The notes under the pieces: model-generated
Seen by the model: only the letters and a program-made list of their open reading frames with translations
Told to the model about the DNA's origin: nothing
The model's database searches: none
DNA from: Nymphalis io
Lineage: Eukaryota > Arthropoda > Insecta > Lepidoptera > Nymphalidae
DNA length: 64,000 nucleotides
Reading direction: 5' to 3'
Assembly (NCBI RefSeq): GCF_905147045.1
Contig: NC_065894.1
Span: forward strand, 4,191,501 to 4,255,500
Translations under genes and position numbers: made by a program
Shown here: positions 1 through 10,540 of the stretch, in pieces
How positions within the stretch are numbered: position 1 is the stretch's first letter
Layout: every line of letters starts with the position of its first letter

Positions 1-964
1 ACAATTTTTAATATAACAATATTTTAATATTACGGCTTGTCTGTTAGTGTTTTTAACAACTCCTCTAAACTTTTGCGGGGATTTCATTACTCGAAGGATT
101 GCCACAAAAGAAATGGCAAGATAATATTTTCCTATCAGTCTATTTCAACCACAAGTAAACACAAATAAACAACTTCGACATTGAATTGACGCGATATCAT
201 TGGTTGAATAATCTGTGACTTTCACTATGGATTTGCGAAAAAATGGCGTCTTGAATGTCGGCAAAGTTGTTATCGAAACTGGGCAAAAAATTAAAGTGAA
301 TATAAGTAGTTTTGTAGAATAGTGTTGTTAAAGATATATACATACGAGTACATCACTAATTGTTTGATGTGCATAATATAGCAAAGCTATTAGCAAATCG
401 CATGGAATATCGAACATTTGTTTACCTTTACGCCTTCTTGATTATTGGAATAGTCTACAGATGTATTAAATAATAAATCATTATTTATATATTTATTGAA
501 AAATTTATACACATGACGTGTATGCAAAACGTCATGATAATCGGTTGAGTATTTAAGACAATAAACAAACTAACTTTCGCATGTATACTCTTAGCTAGGA
601 ATTTCACCGTTTCTGTTAGTGAAGTTTCTGACATACTTATTGACTTGTTATCGTAACTTATTGTAACTTGATATCAATGATGAATTATCACGAGATTAGT
701 TTTGCTCTTAAAAATATTTTTTTCATGATTACCTATTAAGCATATTTATTATATTTCCACAGGTTATGATTAATAATAAAATAGTTCAAGAGAATTATTT
801 TCAAATTATATATATACCTATAAAATAATTGGAAATTATAGAATAAATTAATCCAATTAACCGTGAAGTACTTGAAACCACTAAACGGACTGATGTCGAA
901 ATACCAAACATAGCACGCTTTATTTTTATCTACACGAATATAATAATACAGCTATACTAAGTAA
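1..964. other. AT-rich non-coding sequence
   Basis: No coding region can be supported. The only recognisable structure is a Repeat-G copy near 133-325, listed separately. The rest is A/T-dominated with frequent stops in all frames. Confidence 0.6.
133..325 (+). repeat. Repeat-G copy 1
   Basis: This stretch matches the reverse complement of about 11408-11592. The best shared block is the run AACAACTTCGACATTGAATT followed by GACGC, then ATCATTGG. A second shared block is TGTCGGCAAAGTTG/TGTCAGCGAAGTT near 258. Between the blocks the copies differ by indels. Two dispersed copies in opposite orientation point to an old interspersed element, probably a non-autonomous DNA transposon, though no terminal repeats or target duplications are clear. 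Confidence 0.6.
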
Positions 965-1160
965 GCGGAGATGGCCCAGTGGTAAGAACGCGTGAATCTT
1001 AACCGATGATCGTAAGTTAAAACCCGGGCAAGCACCACTGAATTTTCATGTGCTTCATTTGTGATTATAATTCATCTCGTGCTATACGTTGAAGGAAAAT
1101 TCCCACATGTGTATTCTCAAAAAGGGAGAGGAAGGATATTTACAGGCTGTTACTGTTACT
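965..1160 (+). mobile_element. SINE-B, internally deleted
   Basis: This is a tRNA-headed SINE. The head has a box A-like GATGGCCCAGTGG and a decayed box B (AAGTTAAAACCC where the good copy has GGGTTCAAACCC). The body follows the near-complete copy at 59750-60063 up to GTGAAGGAAAA, then lacks about 35-40 bp, and lacks more before AGGAGAGGA. The tail ends CAGGCTGTTACTGTTAC, a short repeat rather than poly(A). Confidence 0.85.
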
Positions 1161-1242
1161 AAGTTAACTAGAAACTCTCCAGTTTCTAGTAAATGATTCG
1201 ATCTGATTTAAAAAAAAAAAATTACGTTACATTATTTATTTC

Positions 1243-1490
1243 GGTAGATTATCCCAATGGATAGAATACCGGAATCTTAAGCGAAGATTGCGGATACGAA
1301 CCCGAACTGAACCTCTGTACTATCATATTGATTTGTGCTTTAATTCATATCGTATACGACGTATATGTCGTATAAAAAATCTGCAACGTGTACTTGAGCC
1401 CGTTTTGGAGCCGTGTGGTGAAATAAAATCTAAAGCTCCTCAAAAAGGAAAGAGGGCCTAGCCCAGCAATGGAAAAATCACAGGCTATTA
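1243..1490 (+). mobile_element. SINE-B, old degraded copy
   Basis: Strongly diverged. The head aligns as GGTAGATTATCCCAATGG then CGGAATCTTAAGCGAAGATTG. The 3' part retains GGAGCCGTGTGGTGAAATAAA and GAGGGCCTAGCCCAGCAATGG followed by CACAGGCTATTAC. It sits directly behind another SINE-B in the same orientation and is clearly older. Confidence 0.7.
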
Positions 1491-2117
1491 CATAGGCTAT
1501 AAGCCATAAGAAGAGAAGCAGAAATCATATATACATCTACCAATGTTAGTTACAAGTATGATTATGAAACAGGCATATGTATATAACGCAGATGAAACCA
1601 CAGGATACAAGCATATTATTTCTAAGCATCTAGTTAAGAGAGTTAAAACTCATAAGAAATATCGCTTTTCGAATATCACTTAATCTGCGTACAAGCACAA
1701 TAACGCTTTCAAGTAAAACCTTCGAGATTTATGACCCAAGTTGGATCTGTAAAGCTAGTGGCGAAATATATCTTCGCATAAACCTATCAATTGTATACGA
1801 TTCTGATCATACAATATTACAATTCGTATTGACTTGCGACATTTGCTGGTACAAACTCGTTATAGCTATCGCGAACTAAATAAAAAAATGAAAACAATTA
1901 TGTAACCATACTAAAATTAATCAAACCAAATTGTTCTTTGTTATTACTTAGTTTTAATCTTGAACTTAATCAAAGTGGCGAAGTAATGATCTTAAGAGTT
2001 ATTATTCGATTTAAAGCATCACAAGTAATAATTTCTTGTAATTAACGAAATACTTATTAATGCCAAAAAATTTTATTTATGGCCAATAGTTAGAATACGA
2101 ATATTGGGGGCTTAAGA
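1491..2117. other. AT-rich non-coding sequence
   Basis: I see no ORF of note, RNA gene or recognisable repeat in this stretch. Confidence 0.5.
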
Positions 2118-2276
2118 CACCACCACTAAATTTTCAGGTGTTTTAATAGTGTTTATAATTCATTCCACATTCGGTGGTATAAGAAATTGGTGGTATAATC
2201 CAGAAACCCGCAATAAAAATCTACTTCATCTCCACCAAATCATTGGAGCAACGTGATGGAATAAGCTCCTATGCAA
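2118..2276 (+). mobile_element. SINE-B, degraded body fragment
   Basis: Starts within the body (CACCACTAAATTTTCAGGTG, then TTTATAATTCATTCC) and reaches the ATTGGAGCAACGTGATGGAA segment typical of SINE-B before decaying. The tRNA-like head and the tail are missing. Confidence 0.65.
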
Positions 2277-2346
2277 ATCTTTAATTACAAATTTTAAATT
2301 AATATATTTATGAAATTAAATAATATTCTTTATTAATAAAACTGTA

Positions 2347-2571
2347 TTTTTTTTTATAGAATAGGAAGGTGGACGAGCATATGGGCCACCTGATGGTAAG
2401 TGGTCACCAAACGCCCTTAGACATTGGCATTGTAAGAAATGTCAACCATCGCTTATAGCCAATGCGCCACCAACCTTGGGAACTAAGATTTTATGTCCCT
2501 TGTGCCTGTAATTACACTGGCTCACTCACCCTTCAAACCGGAACACAACAATATCAAGTATTGCTGTTTTG
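2347..2571 (-). mobile_element. SINE-A, 5'-truncated
   Basis: SINE-A is a non-autonomous retroposon of about 290 bp, read on the minus strand here. A T-run at 2347-2355 is its poly(A) tail. Next comes the reverse complement of the CCATCAGGTGGCCCATATGC tail block, then the conserved CCTTGGGAACTAAGA and CTGGCTCACTCACCC blocks. It stops within the 5' third, just after the TATTGCTGTTTTG block. 5' truncation is usual for target-primed reverse transcription. Confidence 0.85.
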
Positions 2572-3390
2572 TATATCAATACTATTGAATTTTTATTAAA
2601 TAGTAATATTTTGATGAATTTTTGGAATTAAATATTCATAATCATATATCCATGATACACAATAAGCTTACATAAGCATGATTGAACACGCAAGACACCT
2701 TCATTCTTATATCTAGTTTATAACCAGTTTTACAAGAGCCGTCTCCTCTTTCAGTTTATACGAAGAAATGTTCCTAAACGGGTCCACAATATGGTCGTAC
2801 CTTTTACTGGGAAACAGACCTTGAATTGATTGATTCACCTCGCTCGTGGGAGGCGAGGGTCATTTGTACGTTATATTGTTGAAACAATTTGATGAATAAG
2901 TTTTGCATTCAACGTTGTAATTTAAAGGCTCTAATGCGTAATGCAAGCCTAACCTGGCCCGCGCAGATATCGCATAGACACGAACGAGTATAACAATTAC
3001 ATATAACTTCTACAACTGATTCCTATCAATGAATTTATTTAAAGGTAACGCAATGCATTAAAAAAAATAAAGTGCAACAGTAAATACATGTGTCAGATGG
3101 ATTTATCGATATGTACATATGTATAACAAGCCGGATGGCATTATATCTAGGAGCTGAATGATTTTTCTTTTATTGAAATTGATTGAAGTGTTAAAATTGA
3201 TTGTCCTTACTACTTACTTATGTTTTTAAACACAAATGTCTTAAAAAATTATTCAACAAGGAGGCTGCAGTTCTATTCTGTAAGAATTCACTGAATATCT
3301 TACTCGAAAAATCTTGTAAACTTAAGGTTGTACGCTATTTTGATGCAGATAATATGTTAAGTCTAATTGTTATATTTATATAATTTATAT
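2572..3390. other. Non-coding sequence
   Basis: No coding region or known repeat is supported. A slightly GC-richer patch near 2830-2990 has no recognisable identity. Confidence 0.5.
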
Positions 3391-3443
3391 AATTTCAGTG
3401 ATATACACACATACAGAAGGTATGTGTGTATATCACTGAAATT
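3391..3443. repeat. Perfect inverted repeat, 24-bp arms
   Basis: The arms 3391-3414 and 3420-3443 are exact reverse complements, separated by the 5 bases AGAAG. Transcripts from either strand would form a perfect 24-bp stem. Nothing around it identifies a transposon or a host gene. Possible origins are a small fold-back duplication, the core of a miniature element, or a small-RNA hairpin. The loop is short for an animal microRNA. Confidence 0.9.
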
Positions 3444-4231
3444 TTAGCAGACCGATTTTGATGGATGTTTGAACGGGTGAGATTGAACCCTGAATGGAAT
3501 AGATTAGACTGCGATCGAGGATTTATTATTTTCAGTCAATATCACTTTCTGACATTTCACGATCGATAATGCCGTGAATTTGTTCTAAAATAATAGTTCT
3601 ACTAATTGGCAACAATGTAAGTAAAATAACAGAACAAAGTTTGAGTATAGATGAATTTAATTTAACGGTAGAGAAAAAACCTGACTAGGTTAAGGTTAGA
3701 AGTACACGATCAGTCAAAGGATACTTACCAACTGTTGACGTCATAAGCTCACATCAGTACTACAATAGTAACGGTAATCACGAATTATTAATAATTTACC
3801 GTAATAAGTTTTATAAGGATTATTAATATTATAATCATATTATTATTATAAGAGCGATTATGATTAAAAAAAAGTAAAGTGAATATCCCACATCTAGACC
3901 TTCTATCCTTTTGAGGAGAGATAAAAGAAATATTTCTTCTCTTCTTAAATGTTTGGAGCTTATTCTACTGCGGGTTGGATGACACATGAAGAATTTCATC
4001 AGATACATGAAACAATATATAAATTAATTACCGAGCAACAAATGAATTCTGTCGTCTACCGACCTACCACTCATACGGATAACATTTTATTTCCCATTGA
4101 TGACAATGCATTGACGATGTAAGCACTGGAGTCTATGAACGAAAATACCACTTAACAACAGAGGACTTACATGCTCATCTGGGGGCCAATTCAATAGATT
4201 TACATACATAATACACTATAATGGTTTTAAA
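3444..4231. other. AT-rich non-coding sequence
   Basis: No coding sequence is supported. TTTTGAGGAGAGA near 3911, followed by TTTGGAGCTTATTC, resembles the 3' half of a minus-strand SINE-B, perhaps running to about 4010, but it is too decayed to list as its own element. Confidence 0.45.
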
Positions 4232-4388
4232 TAATTTAATTGACATAACAATTAACATTTAGTTTGATATTGACACAACGGTTTGTGTTAACATCATATC
4301 GGTTCAATTCCGATGCGAATAAATACAGAATAGTCAGTTAGGATTAAATTGTATCTAGAACGTATTGTAATCATATTAGTAGAATTGA
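4232..4388 (+). repeat. Repeat-F copy 1
   Basis: This stretch matches about 59411-59572. Shared blocks are AGTTTGATATTGACAC, AACATCATA, CGGTTCAATTCCGATGCGAA versus CGGTTCGGTTCCGATACAAA, AATAAATA and ATTAGTAGAAT. The CGGTTCAATTCC block resembles a Pol III box B, so a tRNA-related SINE is possible. No box A is evident at the right distance, and the ends are not defined. Confidence 0.6.
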
Positions 4389-6031
4389 CTTGCCATCGTA
4401 AAAAAATAAAACAATCAAATAAAAAAATCGAACACATTCTAATTTACGTTTTATCCTTCAATACATTATGTATTATTTATATAATCCAAGTCGCAGTAGC
4501 TACGCTTCATATTAACAATTAAATTGTATCAAATTGTACTTAATTTCAAATCAGTTAAATCATTTTACATATTCGTTAACTTAATACAAGTTAAATGCGT
4601 CTCAACTCTGGGCTATATTGGATACGCAATAAAGTTAACGCAGGTTATCAATGACTCATTTCGTATTCAAGGCATGTATTCCCACGTGATGTTGGAAAAT
4701 CAAAATTTGTCCTTAGCAACATATGTTATAATAAACATAAAATGACTCTCACTAAATTAATATATAAAGCTTATTAACTGTTCTGTTGATCGTAAATTCA
4801 GGCATTACTGGCCCACAAAATTATAATCAAAATATAATGTACCTTTTTTAAGTGAGTTCTTATAAGCTCTTTTGAGTAATCATTTAACACTGTTAAATTA
4901 AATTGAAAACTACCAATGTAGAATACTACTGCCGAGAAGAACTGACAAAAAACTCAGTAATTACTCTATGCACATGTAATAATTATGTACAATTAAATTT
5001 ATATATTCTCTATGAAAATCAATCTTAACTCTTATTATACGTACATTATAAGATGCCTTATTAATTAATATTTTAACATGCGACTTATATTTTTTTGAAA
5101 ATTGAAACCAGAATAAAAACAAAATATTTGCATTTAACATTTTATAAGTATTATAATAATATTTAAAATACGAATACATAGCTTCTAATGTGATTCGTCA
5201 AATAGTTATACAAATATATTATTATGGGGTTTTTATTATAGTTTGCCATACTGGTTTCGCTCCTTATATAACGTGAAATTATAGAGCTCCATACCATAGC
5301 TCAATAAATGGAATATTTAATGCAAAAATATAAATCTAGTTGGTAGTTTCTTAGATTAGCGCGTACCTGTTAATAGAAAGGATTCTACATTTGTGGTGTA
5401 GTTACGCTTTTATTCAAATTGCAATACGATTATTATCCTAGAGTTTAAATCATCTTCTATCGAATAAAAACCAGTCCAATTTAAAAGGTGTTCTATTTGG
5501 AAAATCGGTTATGTGATAGACATTAAATTATATTTACAATGTTAATGCGCTGCGAAATATACTCCTACTTATTTCGAAAGGGTAAACTTTAGGTAAGAAA
5601 GTACCTATGTTAATGTCCTATTGATTGTTTTAACGTAAACTTTATTGTCTAATTTACATAAAACTTTCACATTACAATAGTTATAGCCATTAGTTCAAAA
5701 TGACTACAAATCTATGGGTCGTAAAAAGAAGTTAAATAATAACGTAAAACGAATCTCGATATCGTTTTATAATTTTATGATTGCAGTTAGAAGAAACGAG
5801 GCTTAAATAGAAAAATGCATTAATAATAGAATAGGGTAAGTATTATGTATTGGCCTAGGGTCACCGGGTATGCGCGGAAAGGCCGCATACCGTTGCTAGA
5901 TGTAATAATATTATTTACCCAAATAACAATACTACCTGTTTTATTATGTTAGGTTATGCTTCTGTATATTCATAATAAAATGTTTCGCTGTATATCATAA
6001 CCTATATAATATATTTAGCATCTACTAATCT
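4389..6031. other. AT-rich non-coding sequence
   Basis: Several 60-75-codon open stretches occur here, but all are A/T-driven, lack domain-like composition, and are expected by chance. A short GC-richer patch near 5855-5900 contains GGTATGCGC then GGCCGCATACC, a small imperfect inverted repeat. I see nothing else. Confidence 0.5.
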
Positions 6032-6196
6032 AATCATCGCTTACATCGCCAATGTAATCACCTTGTGCCTGTAATTACACTGGCTCACTCATCCTTCAAA
6101 ACGGAACACAACAATACCAAGTATTGCTGCGTTGCGGTAGAATATCTGATGAGTGGGTGGTACCTATCCAGACGAGCTTGCACAAAGCGCTACCAC
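6032..6196 (-). mobile_element. SINE-A, 3'-deleted copy
   Basis: Minus-strand copy with the 5' two-thirds of the family: CTGGCTCACTCATCC, GCGGTAGAATATCTGATGAG, GGTGGTACCTATCCAGACGA and the 5' end near CACAAAGCGCTACCAC. The poly(A) and GCCCATATGCTCG end is missing. An internal segment around CCTTGGGAAC is also lost. Confidence 0.8.
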
Positions 6197-6872
6197 ATTT
6201 GAAAGAAGAAGACACAGCATTTTTTAACTAATCACCCGTTAAACTTTTTTAAGTCAGGCCGTAAATGTATACGTATATCTTTAATTAAATAATAATTTTG
6301 TTGTAACAGAAAATGAAATATAAATATAGTGATTATCTAAGCTTCGAAGCTTTAGCTTATTAAAGCCAAGGTTAGTTACAAAAATTATACAGCGTTCAGT
6401 CCCAAATAGATATTTATTATGAAAAACTTTGACACACAAAAATATATCTTACATTAAAACATTTAATGGCTATAATGGAATGGTAGATAAATACGCAAAT
6501 GACTCGTAAGTGGGAGTCTATAAGCCTTTCACGAATGAAATCATCTCCTTATTAATTATTGCCGCTAATATTTATGGAAACAGTCGTATATTGCACGTAC
6601 GAGTGAATACTATTATTACTTACTACAATTATTACGTAAAGAAAGTTGTTATTTGTCCAATTCTTATTGTATTACGTACGTACGTATGCATATAATTAAA
6701 CTGAAAAAGTAAATCGTTTTCGTATATAAAATATAGTAAAGTAGGACAGCTTTTGACAGATCACCATAAAAATTAGCCCACAATGTTTTTTTCAGTGAGG
6801 TTTTTGATTTTTAAGAACTTTGTCGTATCTTGCTCGATATCGCTAGAGTTTTATGTCATTTATCTAATCGCC
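6197..6872. other. Non-coding sequence
   Basis: AT-rich. A short inverted pair AAGCTTCGAAGCTT lies near 6339. No gene is supported. Confidence 0.5.
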
Positions 6873-6960
6873 ATGGACAGTCTACCAGCTTTTACAATTG
6901 CGATTATGTTTTTTATTGGTATGTAAATATATGTGTTTTGTTATATTTTATATAAATTAG

Positions 6961-7143
6961 TTAATAAAAAGTTGTTTTTTATTTTTATTTGTGGGACTGG
7001 GACTATTGGCGTGTCTTGGAGTACGAGCGACTGAATCGTATGTCTTGACGACAAACGGCATGACACTTATCCCGCCATGCCCTGTACTATCCTTGATTGG
7101 GCGTGGCATATACTATATTATCGAAAGTTTTTTTACTGAATTA
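6961..7143 (+). other. Signal-peptide-like open stretch (unproven)
   Basis: One frame, open from 6961, encodes a hydrophobic run (FLFLFVGLGLLACLGVRA) followed by TESYVLTTNGMTL. This has the shape of a secretory signal and cleavage site. The frame has no ATG upstream of the hydrophobic run. A separate ATG at 6872 opens a short frame ending at a strong donor-like GGTATGT near 6918. Joining that donor to the acceptor-like AG at 6970-6971 gives a different frame, so a spliced gene is not demonstrated. Downstream the frame runs into a TA microsatellite. Chance or an old gene or TE fragment are both likely. Confidence 0.15.
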
Positions 7144-7148
7144 TATTT

Positions 7149-7150
<2 letters not shown>

Positions 7151-7199
<49 letters not shown>
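7151..7199. repeat. (TA)n microsatellite
   Basis: An almost pure TA dinucleotide run follows a T-run. There is no recognisable LINE body next to it. Confidence 0.95.
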
Positions 7200-7204
<5 letters not shown>

Positions 7205-7595
7205 ATGTTTTTTTAATTAAGTGTAAATTCTTTCTTAAGTATCAACTATGTTTCACATCTGCCGACGGTACCTCGACCAAACTCCTTTTGCCAAAGGTTG
7301 TATGTAAGAGATTGCAATAAGGGATAAAGCCCACTTTGCATACAATTTCTTTTTCTTACTCTGATGTCATTTTTTATTTACATATTCTTTTATATAAATA
7401 AATAACTTATTACGAGCATTTAAAGGTTTTTTATTTTTCTAGAGACTCCATTTTCTAATTTTCAATGTATTTCGTTAATCATGAAGACAAGTTATGCAAT
7501 AACGTAGCTACTTTATTAAATTAAAAGCGGTCATGATACAACTAACTTAGAAAATGAATTAAAATGTAACAAAGAAAATTAAATACTATAATTAT

Positions 7596-7620
7596 GAGGT
7601 ATATATATATATACATATAT

Positions 7621-7675
<55 letters not shown>
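7596..7675. repeat. (TA)n microsatellite in a palindromic frame
   Basis: A short TA run and a long TA run, bounded by AGGTATATA on the left and TATACCTTTTTT on the right. The whole block is self-complementary. Long TA palindromes are length-unstable, and the true number of units may differ between molecules. Confidence 0.95.
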
Positions 7676-7677
<2 letters not shown>

Positions 7678-8007
7678 TTTAACAAAGACCCAACATAAAC
7701 GTCATATTGATAAGGGATTGATATTGAAAAGTTACTGAATCTATTTAACCTAATACAAAACTAAAGTCACACGTTCAAAGTAAAGTATCCCCAAACGGCT
7801 AGCTTTCCAACTTATAAAACTTTCTGAATGTGCTAAATATTTTACATAAACCTATGCAAAATTATTCGCTATAAATCTAAGTAAATTAAATTTATTTTAT
7901 AACCGTTATTGTATAAAATTTGTTTTTATTTAAGTCGTATTTATACGTGCTTAACAACTTTCGTTGTGAATTGTACAAGCGGACAAATATTACATATTCC
8001 ATTCTAG
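7676..8007. other. AT-rich non-coding sequence
   Basis: No gene or repeat is recognised. Confidence 0.5.
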
Positions 8008-8141
8008 GGAGCGCACGTGCGCGACGGGCGGCGACACCCGAATGCGGACGATTACCAACGGACACGACTCCATATGTAGATAAAAGCTTTATTTTAGTAT
8101 GGCAGTCAGTTCATTTTCAACCTTAATAAAAAATGAAGAAG
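8008..8141 (+). promoter_or_regulatory. Candidate core promoter and tiny first exon
   Basis: A CpG-rich block (GCGCACGTGCGCGACGGGCG near 8011) is followed by a TATA-like GATAAAAG at 8079-8086. An arthropod-initiator match TCAGTT lies at 8106-8111, about 27 bp from the TATA T to the initiator A. A short leader then leads to ATGAAGAAG at 8133-8141, directly followed by GTACAT, a possible 5' splice site. Many secreted insect proteins, cuticle proteins for example, have a first coding exon of only a few codons. No second exon was found in the window, so this is a layout match and not proof. Confidence 0.25.
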
Positions 8142-8196
8142 GTACATATTACATTGTCATTAATGTGGACATAGTGTATTTAACAGAAATACTACC

Positions 8197-8232
8197 GTAC
8201 GCCCTCGAGACGACCGCGGCGCATGCGAACTC
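8197..8232. promoter_or_regulatory. GC-rich patch with an NRF1/ewg-like motif
   Basis: CTCGAGACGACCGCGGCGCA runs into TGCGA, giving GCGCATGCGA, close to the palindromic NRF1/ewg consensus. It lies about 90 bp past the candidate initiator at 8108. The dense CpGs contrast with the surrounding AT-rich DNA. Confidence 0.25.
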
Positions 8233-9292
8233 CACCTCTAACATTACAAATTGCTTGTGATCCAATGAAGGTTTATTTGTACATCAATTTTTAATTTCGT
8301 TTGCTAGTTCAGCAATGGATTCTACTAGAGGAATTAATTTGTATTCATGATTAATAGTGTATGGGTGGTTACTACTTGCTTTGCATTCGGTATCATGATG
8401 ATGTTCAAACCACTTTTGTTCACGATTATGTTTTTGTGATAGTCGACTGGCGTCGTCGCTTTATTATTGTGCATTTATTATTCTGTATTTGACCTCATAA
8501 CATATTTCCAATTACTTTAAAACGTTATTTGTATATTTATTACTATTATTATATTTATTATTATATATTTAGTGTAGCTTAAAAGCTGTAACTTAACTTT
8601 TCGAAGGTATGAATTTTTAAAAATTTAACTGTTTAGTTATTTAATCCGCATCTATTTCATAATAATCCAATTCCGTTCAAATTTTTTGACTTTCCTCTGG
8701 GACGCATTCATTTTCCAAACAAAAGTTAACAAGTACATACGGAAACTGGGTACGATAATAGCTTATGCCCTGGGTATAATGTTGTTGCGTAAAATGGCAC
8801 ACAGATATATTGACAGACATTAAAGAAAGTTGTGTCATCGTTGTCACTAATCACGATTATATACAGTTTTATTGTACAGAATTATTTGATTGATTACTTT
8901 CATGACTTCAAATCAAGATTCTTGAAGCTCTCATATGATTTGTCTCAATTTCTTTATTGCAAAATAATCAAAAAACTAATAACAAATAAAAGCAAAACTG
9001 TTTAAACATTTAAAAGGTCCGTAAATACAGCTTACCGTAAATAGAAGATTGAATAAGAACTGTCTAAGTGTCCACAACTGCTCTTGATCGCGAGTATGAT
9101 AAACGAAGCAGCCATATCGACAGTCAGTCAAAATCGTAAGTACTGCGTGAAAGAATCCTAATATTTGTAAAACCCAATCACGAGCGTGATTCTGTTTGGA
9201 TCGTTATTTTATTTTATATGAAAATAATCATTAAATATAATGAAACTACAGATATTGCTCCTCGATATTTTTAAATGAAGCTATTAAAATGT
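8233..9292. other. Non-coding sequence
   Basis: No ORF, RNA gene or known repeat is supported. The short CAGTCAGTCAAAATCGTAAG near 9120 combines an initiator-like and a donor-like match within 20 bp, too close to be a credible exon. Confidence 0.45.
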
Positions 9293-9546
9293 CATCCTGA
9301 CTGATTTCGACCACGGCGGCCAATCTCAAGGAGAATTCCCAACTGTGTAGGATATGTTACTGTGCACAAATGTGTGCGCAATCACATATGCCCTCTCAAT
9401 TTCCTCACTTTCATAATCAGAGACCAGAAAGAATTCAGGACGAACGGCTTTGCGTGCTTTCCGAGGCACGGGATTATACACACTTCCAACTTCCAGACTC
9501 CGGACTTCTCCTGACAACCTTCGACAGAAAATCCCAATAACTTTTA
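9293..9546 (-). mobile_element. SINE-C, 5'-truncated
   Basis: Minus-strand copy aligned with the long plus copies at 24712 and 34489. Conserved blocks, read in reverse complement, are GACAGGAGAAGTCCGGAGTC, GTGCCTCGGAAAGCACG, TTTGTGCACAGTAACATATC and TTGAGATTGGCCGCCGTGG. The tRNA-like head with boxes A and B is missing, and a segment around GGTCGTGTCGGATTGCC is deleted. The open stretch inside it is only a shadow of the repeat. Confidence 0.8.
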
Positions 9547-10157
9547 AGTAACCTTTAGTTTATTAGATTATAATAATATAAGTTTTTAGAGATCTGCAAC
9601 CTTATATCTAACTAATAGACTAACGAGGCAGTCATTCTTTATATCGGCATTAGCAACAAAACTGGACATCGTCTTGTTTTTTTCACACTCAGCGATTTAT
9701 AAAATAAATCATAGATATTGAATATTTAACTGAATTTAACCAAATGACTTTTAGTTAAATTCTATGAATATGACGTCACCAGGATTCCAAAATATCCCGT
9801 GACGGTTACTGGTCAAAAATAAATGGAGTAAATATTTACAATTTCATATATAATTGCTAACTTATATTTAGAATCTCCGTTCAATATAAACATTAACTCG
9901 TTGCATCAAAGTTACACAGATTTTTCTTTGATAAAAACATATTAAATATCCCTTAACAAAAGTCGAAGCTTAGTTACAATATTTCAATATCGCTACCTAG
10001 TTTGTTAGTTAGAATTATTTGCTTAAGAACTGAGATGAAAACGCAATCTACACAAAGCCTGCACTGTCAAAGGAAAAAGTCGTACTAGAAATTCCATGGC
10101 AAACAAACATTAATCAGTAAATTGCAAATTTAATCTTTGCTAATCCAACATGTGAGA
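9547..10157. other. AT-rich non-coding sequence
   Basis: Nothing recognisable. Confidence 0.5.
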
Positions 10158-10235
10158 AGAGCCGCAATGGTCCTGTGGTTAAATCACGCGTATTATAACC
10201 GGCGAGTGTGGGTTCAAACCCAATGACAAGCATCC
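10158..10235 (+). mobile_element. SINE-B, older copy, 5' half (split)
   Basis: Head of a plus-strand SINE-B with box A-like AATGGTCCTGTGGTTAAA and an intact box B GGGTTCAAACCC at 10210-10221. It ends abruptly at CAAGCATCCGTATC, where a minus-strand SINE-B begins. Its continuation is found at 10541-10735. Confidence 0.8.
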
Positions 10236-10240
10236 GTATC

Positions 10241-10525
10241 AGCCTGTGAATGTCCCACTGCAGGCCTCCTCTCCTTTTTTTGAGGAGAAGGTTTGGAGCT
10301 TATTCCACCACGCTGCTCCAGTGCGGGTTGGTGGAATACACATGTGGCAGAATTTCAGTGAATTATACACATGCAGGTTTCCTCACGATGTTTTCCTTCA
10401 ACGTAAAGCACGAGATGAATTATAATGACAAATTAAGCACATGCAAATTCAGTGGTGCTTGCCCGGGTTTGAACCCACGATCATCGGTTAAGATTTACGC
10501 TTTTTTACCACTAGGCCATCTTGGC
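10241..10525 (-). mobile_element. SINE-B, near full-length, nested
   Basis: Complete minus-strand copy. Its tail side is at AGCCTGTGAATGTCCCACTG on the left, and its head ends at CACTAGGCCATCTTGGC on the right. Box B reads GGTTTGAACCC in reverse. It is far better preserved than the copy it interrupts, so it is younger. The 100-codon open stretch across it is a shadow. Confidence 0.9.
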
Positions 10526-10540
10526 TTTTTTCAATTCATT

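Noticed and set aside
9100..9150. Initiator plus splice donor (CAGTCAGTCAAAATCGTAAG)
   Set aside because: The two sites are about 11 bp apart, too short for a plausible exon, and no TATA lies upstream.
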